Notes: generated from the sequence alone by a model not told the origin. A stretch of 64,000 nucleotides of DNA from Candidatus Ornithospirochaeta avicola (GCA_019113245.1 DXHU01000015.1:1-64000), one strand, 5' to 3'; shown: positions 18,148-26,856, counted from the first letter of the stretch. Program-made: numbers and translations.

Positions 18148-18167
18148 TTCGATCCCAATCAGCTCCA
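18148..18167 (+). repeat. Distal attR-like 20-nt repeat of the tRNA-Ala 3' end
   Basis: Matches tRNA positions 197-216 (T loop to discriminator base) at 19 of 20 positions, in the same orientation. Similarity stops exactly at the tRNA end. It would mark the right boundary of island B and of the whole composite island. Confidence 0.75.
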
Positions 18168-18541
18168 ACGCGAAAAACCCATCCATACCGACTTGCCACA
18201 TTACCAAAAACTGTCGATTTCTTGTTACTTCTTGCTGTTCCAACAAGCAGACAATAATGGCCTCTATGTCCATGAATCGCTCACTCATGACATGGGTAAT
18301 GGAACTATCGCCAGTGGATACGGGAAGCACCAGCGGCAGGGAGCCCCATGAACGGATCACGGAAAGTATGGGCGCCTTCTCCTTCGATATCGGGAAGGTC
18401 TCGACAACCGTCTTCTTGATTGCTGCTGATTGTTCTCTTGCATTCATATCAACACCTGAGGGCGCAGAATACGCCTGATGTTGTTTGGCACCCCCCGATT
18501 CCCAACTGCAGTCATATGAGAATTCCATGCCGCGATGACAT

Positions 18542-18553
18542 ATTTCATGAAAT
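18542..18553. promoter_or_regulatory. Palindrome 1 upstream of the AAA_14 ATPase
   Basis: ATTTCATGAAAT is a perfect 12-bp palindrome. A second copy (18573-18583) lies 31 bp away centre to centre, about three helical turns, so both face the same side of the DNA. Candidate operator pair. Confidence 0.5.
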
Positions 18554-18572
18554 TCAGCTTTTCAAAAGTCAT

Positions 18573-18583
18573 ATTTCATGAAA
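18573..18583. promoter_or_regulatory. Palindrome 2 upstream of the AAA_14 ATPase
   Basis: The 10-bp palindrome TTTCATGAAA is repeated here within ATTTCATGAAA. It ends 5 nt before the -35 box at 18589. Confidence 0.5.
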
Positions 18584-18588
18584 ATTGA

Positions 18589-18617
18589 TTGATAGATTGG
18601 CGTTTTCAGTTTAGACT
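18589..18617 (+). promoter_or_regulatory. Sigma70-type promoter of the AAA_14 ATPase gene
   Basis: TTGATA (18589-18594), 17-bp spacer, TAGACT (18612-18617), then only 6 nt to ATG 18624 and no ribosome binding site. The geometry predicts transcription starting at or next to the start codon. Confidence 0.6.
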
Positions 18618-18623
18618 GTAGTC

Positions 18624-19796
18624 ATGAGATACATAAAGCGGGTGTTGGATATCAGTCATGACCTCGAAAGGAAGTCACAGTTTCTCTTCGGACCCAGACA
18701 GACGGGCAAGACCTCATGGAGCAGAGAGGAGCTTGATGGTGTGAGCTACCGTTTCAACCTTCTGGACAAGAAGCTTGTGAAGGCACTGCAGGACGATCCT
18801 GCCCTTTTTGCGGGCATGCTGCGCCGGGAAGGCATCGACAGAGGGCTTGTCGTCGTGGATGAGATACAGAAGCTTCCATTCCTTCTTGATGAGGTGCACA
18901 ACCTGATAGAGTCCACAGACATCAGGTTCCTTCTGACTGGATCCAGCGCAAGAAGACTCAGGGAACAGGGAACGAATCTCCTTGGAGGAAGAGCCGGCTG
19001 GAAGGAGATGTATCCCCTCGTATGGCCTGAAATCAAAGAAGATGCACCTGAACTTGATTCGGTTTTCAGGTCAGGCCTCATCCCCGCCATGTATCTTTCA
19101 GATGATCCGGATTCTGATCTCTTCGACTATGTACAGCTCTATCTCAACGAGGAGATACAGGCCGAAGGACTGGTCAGGAACCTGCCCTCGTTCGAGCGGT
19201 TTCTGGAAGTTGCGGCATTGAGCAACAGCGAGATGCTCAACTATGAAAACATCTCGAAGGATGTCGGCGTCAGTCGCTCAGCTGTCATCAGCTGGTTCCA
19301 GATCCTCTATGACACTCTCATCGCCTTCGAAGTTCCAGCCTATACGAAGACGAAGAAGCGCAAGGCATATGCCTCCTCGAAATTCTACATGTTCGACCTC
19401 GGTGTCATCCGCCATCTTCTTGGATTCGAGAAGATAGAGGCTGGCAGCACCGAATACGGGAAGTTCTTCGAGACGTATATGGCAATGGAGATGAGGGCGT
19501 ATATCGGCTACAGGTCAAGACCAAAGCTCAACATCACGCCACTCGGCTATTGGAGGAGCCTTTCCGGATTCGAGGTCAATTTCATACTCATGGAGAAGGT
19601 TGCCATAGAGACGAAGACCACTCGCCGCCATACGGCAAGGGATCTCAAGGGGCTGAAGGCCCTGAAGGAGGAAGGACTCTTCTCACGGTACATTCTTGTA
19701 TGTAACGATGACTATGCCCAGACGACGGAGGAAGGCATCGAGATTGTGCCCTGGAGACAGTTCCTTGATGAGCTGTGGGCTGGGAAGATTGTTTGA
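18624..19796 (+). CDS. AAA_14 / DUF4143 family ATPase
   Basis: A 390-aa protein with Walker A GPRQTGKT (about 23-30), Walker B-like LVVVDEIQKLP (about 75-85), a sensor-like LLTGSSARRL, and a C-terminal DUF4143 domain with a winged-helix-like ISKDVGVSRSAVISWFQIL segment and a nuclease-like end (GFEVNFIL...AIETK). These ATPases are common, often strain-specific, and their role is unknown. The base composition is clearly more GC-rich than the neighbouring island genes, which suggests a separate acquisition. It is a single gene controlled by the palindrome-flanked promoter above. Confidence 0.88.
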   Translation: MRYIKRVLDISHDLERKSQFLFGPRQTGKTSWSREELDGVSYRFNLLDKKLVKALQDDPALFAGMLRREGIDRGLVVVDEIQKLPFLLDEVHNLIESTDIRFLLTGSSARRLREQGTNLLGGRAGWKEMYPLVWPEIKEDAPELDSVFRSGLIPAMYLSDDPDSDLFDYVQLYLNEEIQAEGLVRNLPSFERFLEVAALSNSEMLNYENISKDVGVSRSAVISWFQILYDTLIAFEVPAYTKTKKRKAYASSKFYMFDLGVIRHLLGFEKIEAGSTEYGKFFETYMAMEMRAYIGYRSRPKLNITPLGYWRSLSGFEVNFILMEKVAIETKTTRRHTARDLKGLKALKEEGLFSRYILVCNDDYAQTTEEGIEIVPWRQFLDELWAGKIV

Positions 19797-20133
19797 TGAT
19801 ATCAGTCTCTATGAGATATACAAGGACAAGGAAAAAACTCTCCCCGGTGATAAGAGAAATTTCACAATTTAACAAGCAAGGAAACTGCAGGAATCAAAGG
19901 CAGGAGGCTTGATGCCGTCAGTACTTCCGGGCAGTTACAAGCTGGGGCCTTTCAGGGCAGCGGTAGTTGACTTTTCCAGACACATCGATGATTTTGCTTA
20001 TATATTGTTCACATGAATCAGCTCATAATATATTCAGGGCAGAAGAGTTTTATATAGATTACTCCCCCGTTTTTCTCCCTCTTTCCCGGCATTGCTCCGG
20101 GAAAGTCATTTCAATTACATGGTGGATCAAGAC
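19797..20133. other. Intergenic region without a recognisable gene
   Basis: About 340 nt between the AAA_14 gene and the TetR gene. I see only short open frames and AT-rich sequence before the TetR gene that probably includes its promoter. No tRNA, repeat or clear terminator is evident. Confidence 0.5.
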
Positions 20134-20682
20134 ATGGCAGACTTTACCCAGAAAGAAATCAGAAAGACATTCATTTCCCTGCTTGAGACAAAGAGGGCTG
20201 ACAAAATCACGGTCAGGGAAATCTCATCAGAATGCGGAATAAACAGGAACACATTCTACTATCATTACCGCGATATACCACACTTAATTGAAACTATCAT
20301 TGAAGAGGATGCTGAATATATAATTGCAGAGACAAAAGAAGAGAAGACTCTGTCTGAGTGCCTTAGGAAGGCTATAGATTTCGCACTTGAGCACAAGAGT
20401 GCAGTAATGAATATATACTGTGCAGAGCGCTATATATTTGACATCTCGCTCTGGAAGGTTGCAGACCATGTAGTAAGATCGTATTTGAAAACTGTATACA
20501 GTGCTGACATGATGAGCGAGAAAATGGAAAGCGTGATTGTATATCTGCGCTGCGTTCTTTTCGGACTTGTATCTGCATGGCTTGACTCATCGATGGATGA
20601 GAGAGTGCTCAGGGAACTCGAGATGATATCCTCTTTCAAGAAAGGAGATCTTGAGAGCCTTGTCAGGAAGGCAGGATTATGA
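20134..20682 (+). CDS. TetR/AcrR-family regulator
   Basis: The 182-aa protein begins ADFTQKEIRKTFISLLET, followed by the helix-turn-helix ITVREISSECGINRNTFYYHY (about 22-42), the TetR pattern. The C-terminal part is helical and would bind an unknown ligand. The third in-frame ATG (20134) is favoured because GGTGGA lies 7 nt upstream; longer starts at 20092 or 20119 lack such a site. It converges on avtA, and the two genes overlap by 6 nt at their 3' ends. Confidence 0.85.
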   Translation: MADFTQKEIRKTFISLLETKRADKITVREISSECGINRNTFYYHYRDIPHLIETIIEEDAEYIIAETKEEKTLSECLRKAIDFALEHKSAVMNIYCAERYIFDISLWKVADHVVRSYLKTVYSADMMSEKMESVIVYLRCVLFGLVSAWLDSSMDERVLRELEMISSFKKGDLESLVRKAGL

Positions 20683-21945
20683 GTACTCCCGATATTTCAG
20701 GCTTATTTTGTAAACACCTTCTTCCACAAGAGCATCACAGCCGCTGTAATTGAGGCGCAGGCATTTGTCATAATGCTCATGAGGATATTTCCCACCCTCA
20801 GAGCCGAAAAAGAAATACTCAGAAGGAACTGTCACCACCCCGCAATCCATGAGAATCTTATAGAACTCAAGAGCGCTGACAGTAAGGGATGGAAGATAAA
20901 GCCAGGAGAAAATCGAGCCTTCTATCTTATGCACATAATATTCAGTGCCTTTGAAATACTTATGGATATAAGAGAGCATCTTCTCGCTTTTTTCTTTATA
21001 GAACGGGCGTACTGCGCTCTCTGCAAGAGAAACAAGGCGTCCACTTTTGAGCATATTGTCAACAAGAACCGGACCGAATGATCCTGTAGCAAGTGCACAG
21101 ATTGCATTCATATTCCCGATCTTTGATGCTATCTCCCTGCTTGCAATCACAATTCCCGTCCTTATTGAAGGAAGCCCTATCTTTGAAAGACTCATTGAAA
21201 GGATTATGTGCTCGTTCCAGATTGGAGTGGCATCATCTGTAAATACAATATCTGGAAAAGGAAGACCGTATGCGTTGTCTATGACAAGAGGTATGTCGTA
21301 CTGCTTTGCTAGAGAAGAAAGGAAACCTATCTCTCTGTCTGTAAGCACATTTCCGCTTGGATTGGTAGGACGGGAAACTGCAATTGCTCCAACCTCATCA
21401 TGAGAGGCAAGATAATCCTGGCAGGCTTTCTGGTCAAGAACATATTTCATGCTTCTGTCGCTGTAATATTCAACCTTAGCTGGTATTGATACAAACGTGC
21501 CCTTCTCTATCCCCTGATCAGCATAGCCTATGTATTCAGGCATAAGAGGAAAAAGAATTGTCTTCTTCTTTCCATCAGTGCTGCCAGAGAACATGTTGAA
21601 TATGTAGAACATTGCACACTGGCTTCCGTTTGTAAGTGCTACATTGTTCTCATCTATATTCCAGCCATAGCGCGATGAAAAGAAATCTGACACTGCCTTA
21701 AGAAACTCTACACGGCCCTGAGGAGAATCATAATGGGCAATGAAATTCTCAAAATCATCTCCAGATGAGAGAAGTCTCTCCATTTCTTTTCTGTATTCTT
21801 TTTCCACCTCGCCTACACGTGCAGGATTTCCCCCGCCAAGAGAGAAAACCTTCATCCCCTCTGCAAAAGGACGAGAAATATCATCCATAAGCTGAAGTAT
21901 TCCTGAGTGAGATGCAAGCTTTTCTGCAAAATCCGAGAATTCCAT
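20677..21945 (-). CDS. avtA: Valine-pyruvate aminotransferase (AvtA)
   Basis: A 422-aa fold-type I PLP aminotransferase. FSLGGGNPARV (about 34-44), RPTNPSGNVL, VIDNAYGLPFP and the PLP-lysine block SLSKIGLPSIRTGI are diagnostic for AvtA, which interconverts valine/2-oxoisovalerate and alanine/pyruvate. The enzyme is cytoplasmic. No ribosome binding site precedes the ATG; a -10-like TATTCT lies 7 nt upstream. It is a single-gene unit between a convergent TetR gene and the beta-helix gene of the ABC locus. Confidence 0.9.
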   Translation of the reverse strand: MEFSDFAEKLASHSGILQLMDDISRPFAEGMKVFSLGGGNPARVGEVEKEYRKEMERLLSSGDDFENFIAHYDSPQGRVEFLKAVSDFFSSRYGWNIDENNVALTNGSQCAMFYIFNMFSGSTDGKKKTILFPLMPEYIGYADQGIEKGTFVSIPAKVEYYSDRSMKYVLDQKACQDYLASHDEVGAIAVSRPTNPSGNVLTDREIGFLSSLAKQYDIPLVIDNAYGLPFPDIVFTDDATPIWNEHIILSMSLSKIGLPSIRTGIVIASREIASKIGNMNAICALATGSFGPVLVDNMLKSGRLVSLAESAVRPFYKEKSEKMLSYIHKYFKGTEYYVHKIEGSIFSWLYLPSLTVSALEFYKILMDCGVVTVPSEYFFFGSEGGKYPHEHYDKCLRLNYSGCDALVEEGVYKISLKYREYS

Positions 21946-21952
21946 GAGAAAA

Positions 21953-21981
21953 AGAATACTACCTTACGCGTTAAGTGAAAA
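21953..21981 (-). promoter_or_regulatory. Candidate leaderless promoter of avtA
   Basis: TTTTCA (21981-21976), 17-bp spacer, TATTCT (21958-21953), then 7 nt to the ATG at 21945. No Shine-Dalgarno sequence is present. Confidence 0.4.
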
Positions 21982-21995
21982 GGATTTGCTGCCTT

Positions 21996-23276
21996 TTATG
22001 TCAGAAATTGTGGAACATCACCAATCTCGATGTTCACAATTCTGTCCCCCTTCTCCTCATAATTGCCATCTGAGCCTATGCGCTGGAATGGAATGTTCTT
22101 CCTCTTGTAAAACACATTGTCAGTCAAAAGCGCATCAGGATTGCCTGCAGGCGTGATTGAAGAGACAAGATCATCATAGCTTATATTGTTCTTGAATACA
22201 TTATTTACCGACTCTGAAAGACAGAACATCACTGCTCCTCCTTCATTTGACCAGGAGAAATTGCTGTCATAAACAGTTCCGTCACCTGAGTCTGCATCCC
22301 ATGCCTGACCGTCCTGATTGAGCTTTGTATCAATTGCAAGGTTTCTTGAAAAGACTGCACCAAGACATTTCCATGGCCAGATGGCAGCAGCCACCCTGCC
22401 TTTGAAGAGAACACTTTGATTATAAATGCTCCTGTTCATCTCATGCGCGGCACTCTCGCACTGACAGTGCTCTACAACAGGAGAAAGGCAGTACATCACT
22501 GTTATGCCGTCTCCTCCGGCAGAAGAGACAAAAACATCATGGATTTCCACATTAAGATTTCCGTACTTCTCAAATGTCTTTTGCTCAAGCTTCTGCGTTG
22601 CAAATTTGTCATGATTGTAAGTATATGCGACAGCAAGCCCCCATCTGGAGACATCATGAATCAGGCTATCGCTTATGCTCACTCCGTCAAAGCGCGGAAT
22701 TCCTGTCTTTTCTTCATCATCCGGCTTCAGGCAGGAAAAATATATTCCGCCATTGTTCATATGCTTGTCATATATATTTCCGCGCACAGAGGATACAACA
22801 ACATTTTTTATGACGCTGTTTTTTATTGTTCCTCTGTTTTTAGCAACAAAAGCAATACCTGTACGGCACATTCGGAGACTGCTGTTGTACTCTTTTTCAT
22901 CCACATTGCCGCTGTTTCTAACATGAATGGATTCTATTCTTATATTGCTCGAATCCTCAATCAGAACTGCAGATGACACTTCTCCCTTATATTTATGGTA
23001 AATATTGTCGAGAGGAACACCGTAATCCTGATACCACACTCCGCTTCCATTTGCATCAACAAGAGGAAGCTCTCCTTCTCCATAGGCAGAGATTTTCACA
23101 TCATCAAGTCCTCTTATATGGATAAAGCTGTCAGTGAACACGGAATTTCTCTTTAAAAGTATCTCATCACCCGGCTTAAGCGAAATCTTCATAAGAGAAG
23201 AAAGAGAGGAAAAAGGATAGGATGCACTTCCATCCTTGTTTTCTCCTTCATATGCGCTGTCAAAGTGATATCTCAT
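21996..23276 (-). CDS. Cytoplasmic right-handed beta-helix protein, possible polysaccharide lyase
   Basis: A 426-aa protein rich in parallel beta-helix rungs (VLIEDSSNIRIESIHVRNS, GTIKNSVIKNVVV, FDGVSISDSLIHDV, VFKNNISYDD). Proteins of this fold include pectate- and alginate-lyase-like enzymes. It starts MRYHFDSAYEGENKDGSASY with no signal peptide, so it should act in the cytoplasm, on material brought in by the ABC transporter encoded just upstream. Its start overlaps the preceding gene by 17 nt. Substrate and catalytic residues cannot be named; an isomerase or structural role is also possible. Confidence 0.65.
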   Translation of the reverse strand: MRYHFDSAYEGENKDGSASYPFSSLSSLMKISLKPGDEILLKRNSVFTDSFIHIRGLDDVKISAYGEGELPLVDANGSGVWYQDYGVPLDNIYHKYKGEVSSAVLIEDSSNIRIESIHVRNSGNVDEKEYNSSLRMCRTGIAFVAKNRGTIKNSVIKNVVVSSVRGNIYDKHMNNGGIYFSCLKPDDEEKTGIPRFDGVSISDSLIHDVSRWGLAVAYTYNHDKFATQKLEQKTFEKYGNLNVEIHDVFVSSAGGDGITVMYCLSPVVEHCQCESAAHEMNRSIYNQSVLFKGRVAAAIWPWKCLGAVFSRNLAIDTKLNQDGQAWDADSGDGTVYDSNFSWSNEGGAVMFCLSESVNNVFKNNISYDDLVSSITPAGNPDALLTDNVFYKRKNIPFQRIGSDGNYEEKGDRIVNIEIGDVPQFLT

Positions 23277-23640
23277 TTATATGGGCCTCCCACTCCTCTT
23301 CTCTTATTTTCTTTCTCACAACATCGGAGACCTCTTCAAAGGGGAAATAATCTCCCTCCTCATATTTTGAGAAGATCTCCTTGTTTTTATCATAATAATC
23401 CTTCAGCATCTCATTAGAGAGAAGCACATAGTTGAACCGTATCCTTCTGTCTTCATTCACAAAGCGGAGGCGGAGGACATTCTCAAGATGAACGGCATAT
23501 GAAAAAGGCGTGTATTTCCTGATTCCCCAATCATGCGTCTTCTCATTTTCCCTCCTGTAGAGCTCATCAAAATCCTCTGTATCGACAAGCTCTATGGATT
23601 TGGAGAAGCGAAGTATCTTCCTCATTCTCTCGCTTGTCAT
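23260..23640 (-). CDS. Unknown 126-aa protein in the sugar ABC operon
   Basis: The ATG at 23640 overlaps the permease stop by 4 nt and is preferred over a longer frame from 23685. The protein is charged, with FDELYRRENEKTHDWG in the middle and a C-terminal helix KDYYDKNKEIFSKYEEGDYF, somewhat like segments of parvulin-associated chaperones, but this is too weak to assign. It lacks a signal peptide or membrane segment. It lies between permease and beta-helix genes, so it probably takes part in handling the imported substrate. Confidence 0.6.
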   Translation of the reverse strand: MTSERMRKILRFSKSIELVDTEDFDELYRRENEKTHDWGIRKYTPFSYAVHLENVLRLRFVNEDRRIRFNYVLLSNEMLKDYYDKNKEIFSKYEEGDYFPFEEVSDVVRKKIREEEWEAHINEISL

Positions 23641-24449
23641 TTGACTGACCCCGTTATACCGTTTGCAAAGCTTCTCTGCAGACATAAAAATAAAATGGCT
23701 GTAGGAAGCGTGCAGATTAGTACACCGAGCATCAGCATGCCATAGTCAACCACATATCCGCTCTTGAGGTTGGCAACAAGCATCGGCATCGTGATGCTCT
23801 CCTTTGACTGGAGCACGACTCGAGGCCACATGTAGTTGTTCCATGCATTCATGAATGTCACTGTCATGGCAGCTCCGTATGTCGATCTCATGACAGGAAC
23901 AAACATCGTGAAGAATATCTTCAGCTCGCCAAGGCCTTCAAGACGTGCTGCCTCTATGATGTCACGCGGAAAGCTCCTTGCGCTCTGACGGAAGAGCATT
24001 ATCATGAAAGGAGTGCTTATTGCAGGAAGGACAAGAGCCATCCAAGAATTGATTAGGTGCACAGATGAGAACATCTTGAAAAGAGGAACCATCAGAGCAA
24101 CAAAAGGTATCATCATTGCAAGAAGAAGTATGCTCATGACAGTATCCTTCTTCTTATCATGATAGATTTCAAAGCCATATCCTGCCACAGAACAGATTAA
24201 AAGGGTCAGGAATGTTATTATTATCGAGTTACGGAATGAATTGAACATTGCCTGTCCAAGGTTCTGGTTTGAAATCAGGCTTTTGAAATTCTCAACCAGG
24301 TTTGTTCCAGGAAGCAGCTTTCCGTTCGTGATTTCCATGCTTGTATTGGTTGCTCCCACTGCCATGTAGTAAAGAGGGAACACCGACAAGAAGCTTGCTA
24401 TTATCAGTATTATATAGGCCGGTGCCATTGAATGAGCTCTCTTAGTCAC
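23637..24449 (-). CDS. CUT1 sugar ABC transporter permease (MalG/UgpE type)
   Basis: A 270-aa inner-membrane protein with about six membrane segments (IILIIASFLSVFPLYYMAVG first). The EAA loop, read as EAARLEGLGELKIFFTMFVPVMR (residues about 170-192), contacts the ATPase. It starts 8 nt before the end of the preceding permease gene. It forms the heterodimeric pore with that permease. The operon has no ATPase gene. Confidence 0.9.
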   Translation of the reverse strand: MTKRAHSMAPAYIILIIASFLSVFPLYYMAVGATNTSMEITNGKLLPGTNLVENFKSLISNQNLGQAMFNSFRNSIIITFLTLLICSVAGYGFEIYHDKKKDTVMSILLLAMMIPFVALMVPLFKMFSSVHLINSWMALVLPAISTPFMIMLFRQSARSFPRDIIEAARLEGLGELKIFFTMFVPVMRSTYGAAMTVTFMNAWNNYMWPRVVLQSKESITMPMLVANLKSGYVVDYGMLMLGVLICTLPTAILFLCLQRSFANGITGSVK

Positions 24450-25329
24450 GCTTGTCTCCTATTTTCATCTGTATTGCAGACAGCACCGCAACAGATACAA
24501 GAATAAATACCGACATAGCGGCAGAATAATTGAAATTCGGCGTCATTACAAATGATGTGTCGAAAATATAATGAGCAAGGGTCATTGTTGCCTTTCCCGG
24601 GCCTCCGGAAGTGAGGTTCACAGACTCATCAAAGAGCTGCAGTGTGCCTGCAGTGCTCATTATGGCAGTCAGGAGAATCGTAGGCTTCAACAGAGGAATC
24701 GTTATTTTGAAGAACTGCTGCACAGGGCTTGCCCCGTCAATGGTTGCAGCCTCATATACAGAGCTTTCTATATTCTGCAATCCTGCAAGATAGAAGACCA
24801 TGTTGTATCCTGTCCATCTCCAGATCAAGGCAAATATTATAACAAAACGTGCGGGCCATGCCTGCTCAAGCCATCTGACTGGCTCAAGCCCTATATTTGT
24901 CAGAAGCACGTTGATGAATCCGTTTGAGGAAAAAAGAGACTGGAAAATCATTGAATATGATACAAGGCTTGTCGCACATGGAAGGAATATCATGGTGCGG
25001 AATATGCCTTTTCCCTTGAGTCTCGGATTATTTAGTAGCTGTGCCAGTATGAGTGCAAGCACAAGCATGATTGGAACCTGTATCACAAAATAGAAAACAG
25101 TATTGAAAAGACACTGCTTGAATGTGTTGTCCTTCAGTAGTCTTGCAAAATTTGCAAGCCCAACAAAGGTTTCATTTGCTCCCCTTCCCCGCTTGAATGC
25201 AATCAGGATTGCCTGAAACATCGGATAGAAGCTGAAAATAAGGATAAGGGCGGCTGCGGGAATTATGAAAACCCACCCTGTTATCCTGAGTCTCCTCTCC
25301 AGTGTCATAGCTTTTCTTTCTTTAGCCAT
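24442..25329 (-). CDS. CUT1 sugar ABC transporter permease (MalF/UgpA type)
   Basis: A 295-aa permease, with membrane segments from WVFIIPAAALILIFSFYPMF onward and the EAA loop YEAATIDGASPVQQFFKITI (about 190-210). It pairs with the downstream permease. It lies 68 nt after the binding-protein gene, and a terminator-like hairpin occupies that gap, so permease levels may be kept below binding-protein levels. Confidence 0.9.
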   Translation of the reverse strand: MAKERKAMTLERRLRITGWVFIIPAAALILIFSFYPMFQAILIAFKRGRGANETFVGLANFARLLKDNTFKQCLFNTVFYFVIQVPIMLVLALILAQLLNNPRLKGKGIFRTMIFLPCATSLVSYSMIFQSLFSSNGFINVLLTNIGLEPVRWLEQAWPARFVIIFALIWRWTGYNMVFYLAGLQNIESSVYEAATIDGASPVQQFFKITIPLLKPTILLTAIMSTAGTLQLFDESVNLTSGGPGKATMTLAHYIFDTSFVMTPNFNYSAAMSVFILVSVAVLSAIQMKIGDKRD

Positions 25330-25344
25330 ATGAACCTTCTTTTT

Positions 25345-25372
25345 AAAAAAACCGGGCCATAGACTGACCCGG
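25345..25372 (-). terminator. Intra-operon hairpin after the binding-protein gene
   Basis: The GC-rich stem CCGGG/CCCGG (25352-25356 with 25368-25372) is followed on the minus strand by seven T (25351-25345). It has the form of a terminator but lies inside the operon, so partial termination is inferred. Confidence 0.6.
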
Positions 25373-25397
25373 ATAAATCAATCAGTATTTCTGATTA

Positions 25398-26699
25398 TCA
25401 GAGAGCGGAAATAGCAAAATCAACTGTTGCTTCTGCGTTCTCAAGCTCTGTTGCGATATCTGCACCGTTCTGTACGATGTTTGTAAGAGCAACATTGAGT
25501 GCATCTCTGATCTCGTTGTACCAGTTGCCATAATCAACTGCCGGTACGTTTCCTGCAAACTCAACTATGTCGGCATATACTTTCTGTCCGCCATAGAATG
25601 GAACCTCTTCATTATAGAGAGAAGAAGATGCTGCAGGCAGATAGCTTGCTATTACAGAATTGGATTCAAGCACTGTGTCATAAAGTGCGGTAGAAGAACC
25701 GAATGTTGACTTGAGGAAGTCAATTGCGAGTTCCTTGTTTGCATTTCCGGATACGACCCAGCTTGATCCTCCGATATTTGCATAGTTTGTTGCGCCAGCT
25801 ACATCACCAAGGCGAGGAATTGTCACAACTCTCCAGAGCCCGCTCTGGTCAGCAGCTGCTTCAATTGATCCGAGAATCCAGCATCCCTGGATGACTCCGC
25901 CTGTGACACCTGTATTCATTGATGCGATATATTCGTTCCAGTCTGTGTAATCAATGAGGATTCCTTCATCATACATTGTCTTGTAGATTTCAAAAGCCTT
26001 CATGAGGACTTCGTTTCCTGCGATGTTGAGCTTGCCATCAACTACAGGAGAATCTGTTCCTGCGCTCTGGAGGATTTCGATGATAATCTCAGATCCACCG
26101 CTGATTGTAATCATCGGATGGCCTGTTTTCTCCTTTACGACTCTTGCCTTTGCAATAAAGTCATCCCATGTGATCTGGTCAAAGTCCTCAACTGTGAATC
26201 CTGCCATCTCCACAATGTCCTTCCTGATTGCAAAGATTGTTGTTGAGTTGTCAAACGGGACACCGTACTGCATGCCATTTACGTTGCTGTCTGCAGCCTT
26301 ACCTGCTGTGAAATCTGCAAAATCAATTCCGCTGTCTGTAAGGTCTGTAAATACTTCAGGATACCTATTTGCATATGTGTGGAACTGATAATCCTGCATG
26401 AGGAAGATGTCTGGAAGAGTTGAAATGTCTCCTGCCTCAGCTGCCGCAATCAGGTTTGTCTGGATGTCGTTGTAGACATATTCGACAATGTTGAGCTTGA
26501 AGTCAGGATGATCTTCCTGATAGATTTTCTCTGCTGCCTTTAGAGCTGCAATATTGAAATTCGGGTCCCATGCCCATACTGTGAGTGTCTTCGGGTCTTT
26601 GTCTGTGGATGTTACAACACCCGCTTCCTTGCTTCCACCTGCGAACACTGCAGGAACAAGGAATAATACAACAAGAAGAACTGCTAAAATTTTCTTCAT
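25398..26699 (-). CDS. CUT1 sugar ABC transporter substrate-binding protein
   Basis: A 433-aa periplasmic binding protein. The signal peptide is MKKILAVLLVVLFLVPAVFA, followed by GGSKEAG. There is no cysteine at the cleavage point, so it is more likely a soluble periplasmic protein cut after VFA than a lipoprotein. The mature part has the SBP family 1 pattern (LTVWAWDPNFNIAALKAAEK, PYCVPFDNS-like region, TWDDFIAKARVVKEKTGHP). It is the first gene of the operon, with AAGGAG ahead of the ATG and a palindrome (26739-26751) upstream. The sugar is unknown. Confidence 0.88.
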   Translation of the reverse strand: MKKILAVLLVVLFLVPAVFAGGSKEAGVVTSTDKDPKTLTVWAWDPNFNIAALKAAEKIYQEDHPDFKLNIVEYVYNDIQTNLIAAAEAGDISTLPDIFLMQDYQFHTYANRYPEVFTDLTDSGIDFADFTAGKAADSNVNGMQYGVPFDNSTTIFAIRKDIVEMAGFTVEDFDQITWDDFIAKARVVKEKTGHPMITISGGSEIIIEILQSAGTDSPVVDGKLNIAGNEVLMKAFEIYKTMYDEGILIDYTDWNEYIASMNTGVTGGVIQGCWILGSIEAAADQSGLWRVVTIPRLGDVAGATNYANIGGSSWVVSGNANKELAIDFLKSTFGSSTALYDTVLESNSVIASYLPAASSSLYNEEVPFYGGQKVYADIVEFAGNVPAVDYGNWYNEIRDALNVALTNIVQNGADIATELENAEATVDFAISAL

Positions 26700-26738
26700 A
26701 ATTATCTCCTTTTACTTTGGTATTTTCAGATTAAAGCT

Positions 26739-26751
26739 GAATTTTAAATTC
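26739..26751. promoter_or_regulatory. GAATTT-T-AAATTC palindrome upstream of the sugar ABC operon
   Basis: A perfect 6-bp inverted repeat around a central T, about 40 nt before the binding-protein start. The 12-mer CTGAATTTTAAA that contains its left half recurs exactly at 32128-32139 before the other sugar ABC operon. Possible operator, but in AT-rich DNA. Confidence 0.3.
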
Positions 26752-26856
26752 AATTATAAAAATATTGCCAGATTTTATTAATATATTGCTATGTATTTCT
26801 TTTTATTAAATACACTATTAAATATTTGAATACAAATTCTTTGTTTTACATTCAAT

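Larger units (their letters stand above)
17987..18623. other. Right end of island B and upstream region of the AAA_14 gene
   Basis: The region holds the distal tRNA-derived repeat (18148-18167), two palindromes and a promoter for the next gene. Frames are open on both strands (18074-18478 plus, 18100-18528 minus). The minus frame has a protein-like middle (MNAREQSAAIKKTVVETFPI) but runs across the att repeat and matches no family I know. I do not call it a gene. Confidence 0.5.

Noticed and set aside
18100-18528. 142-codon minus-strand frame (and an overlapping plus-strand frame at 18074-18478)
   Set aside because: Part of the translation looks protein-like, but it crosses the attR repeat, matches no family known to me, and lacks a ribosome binding site; too uncertain to call a gene.
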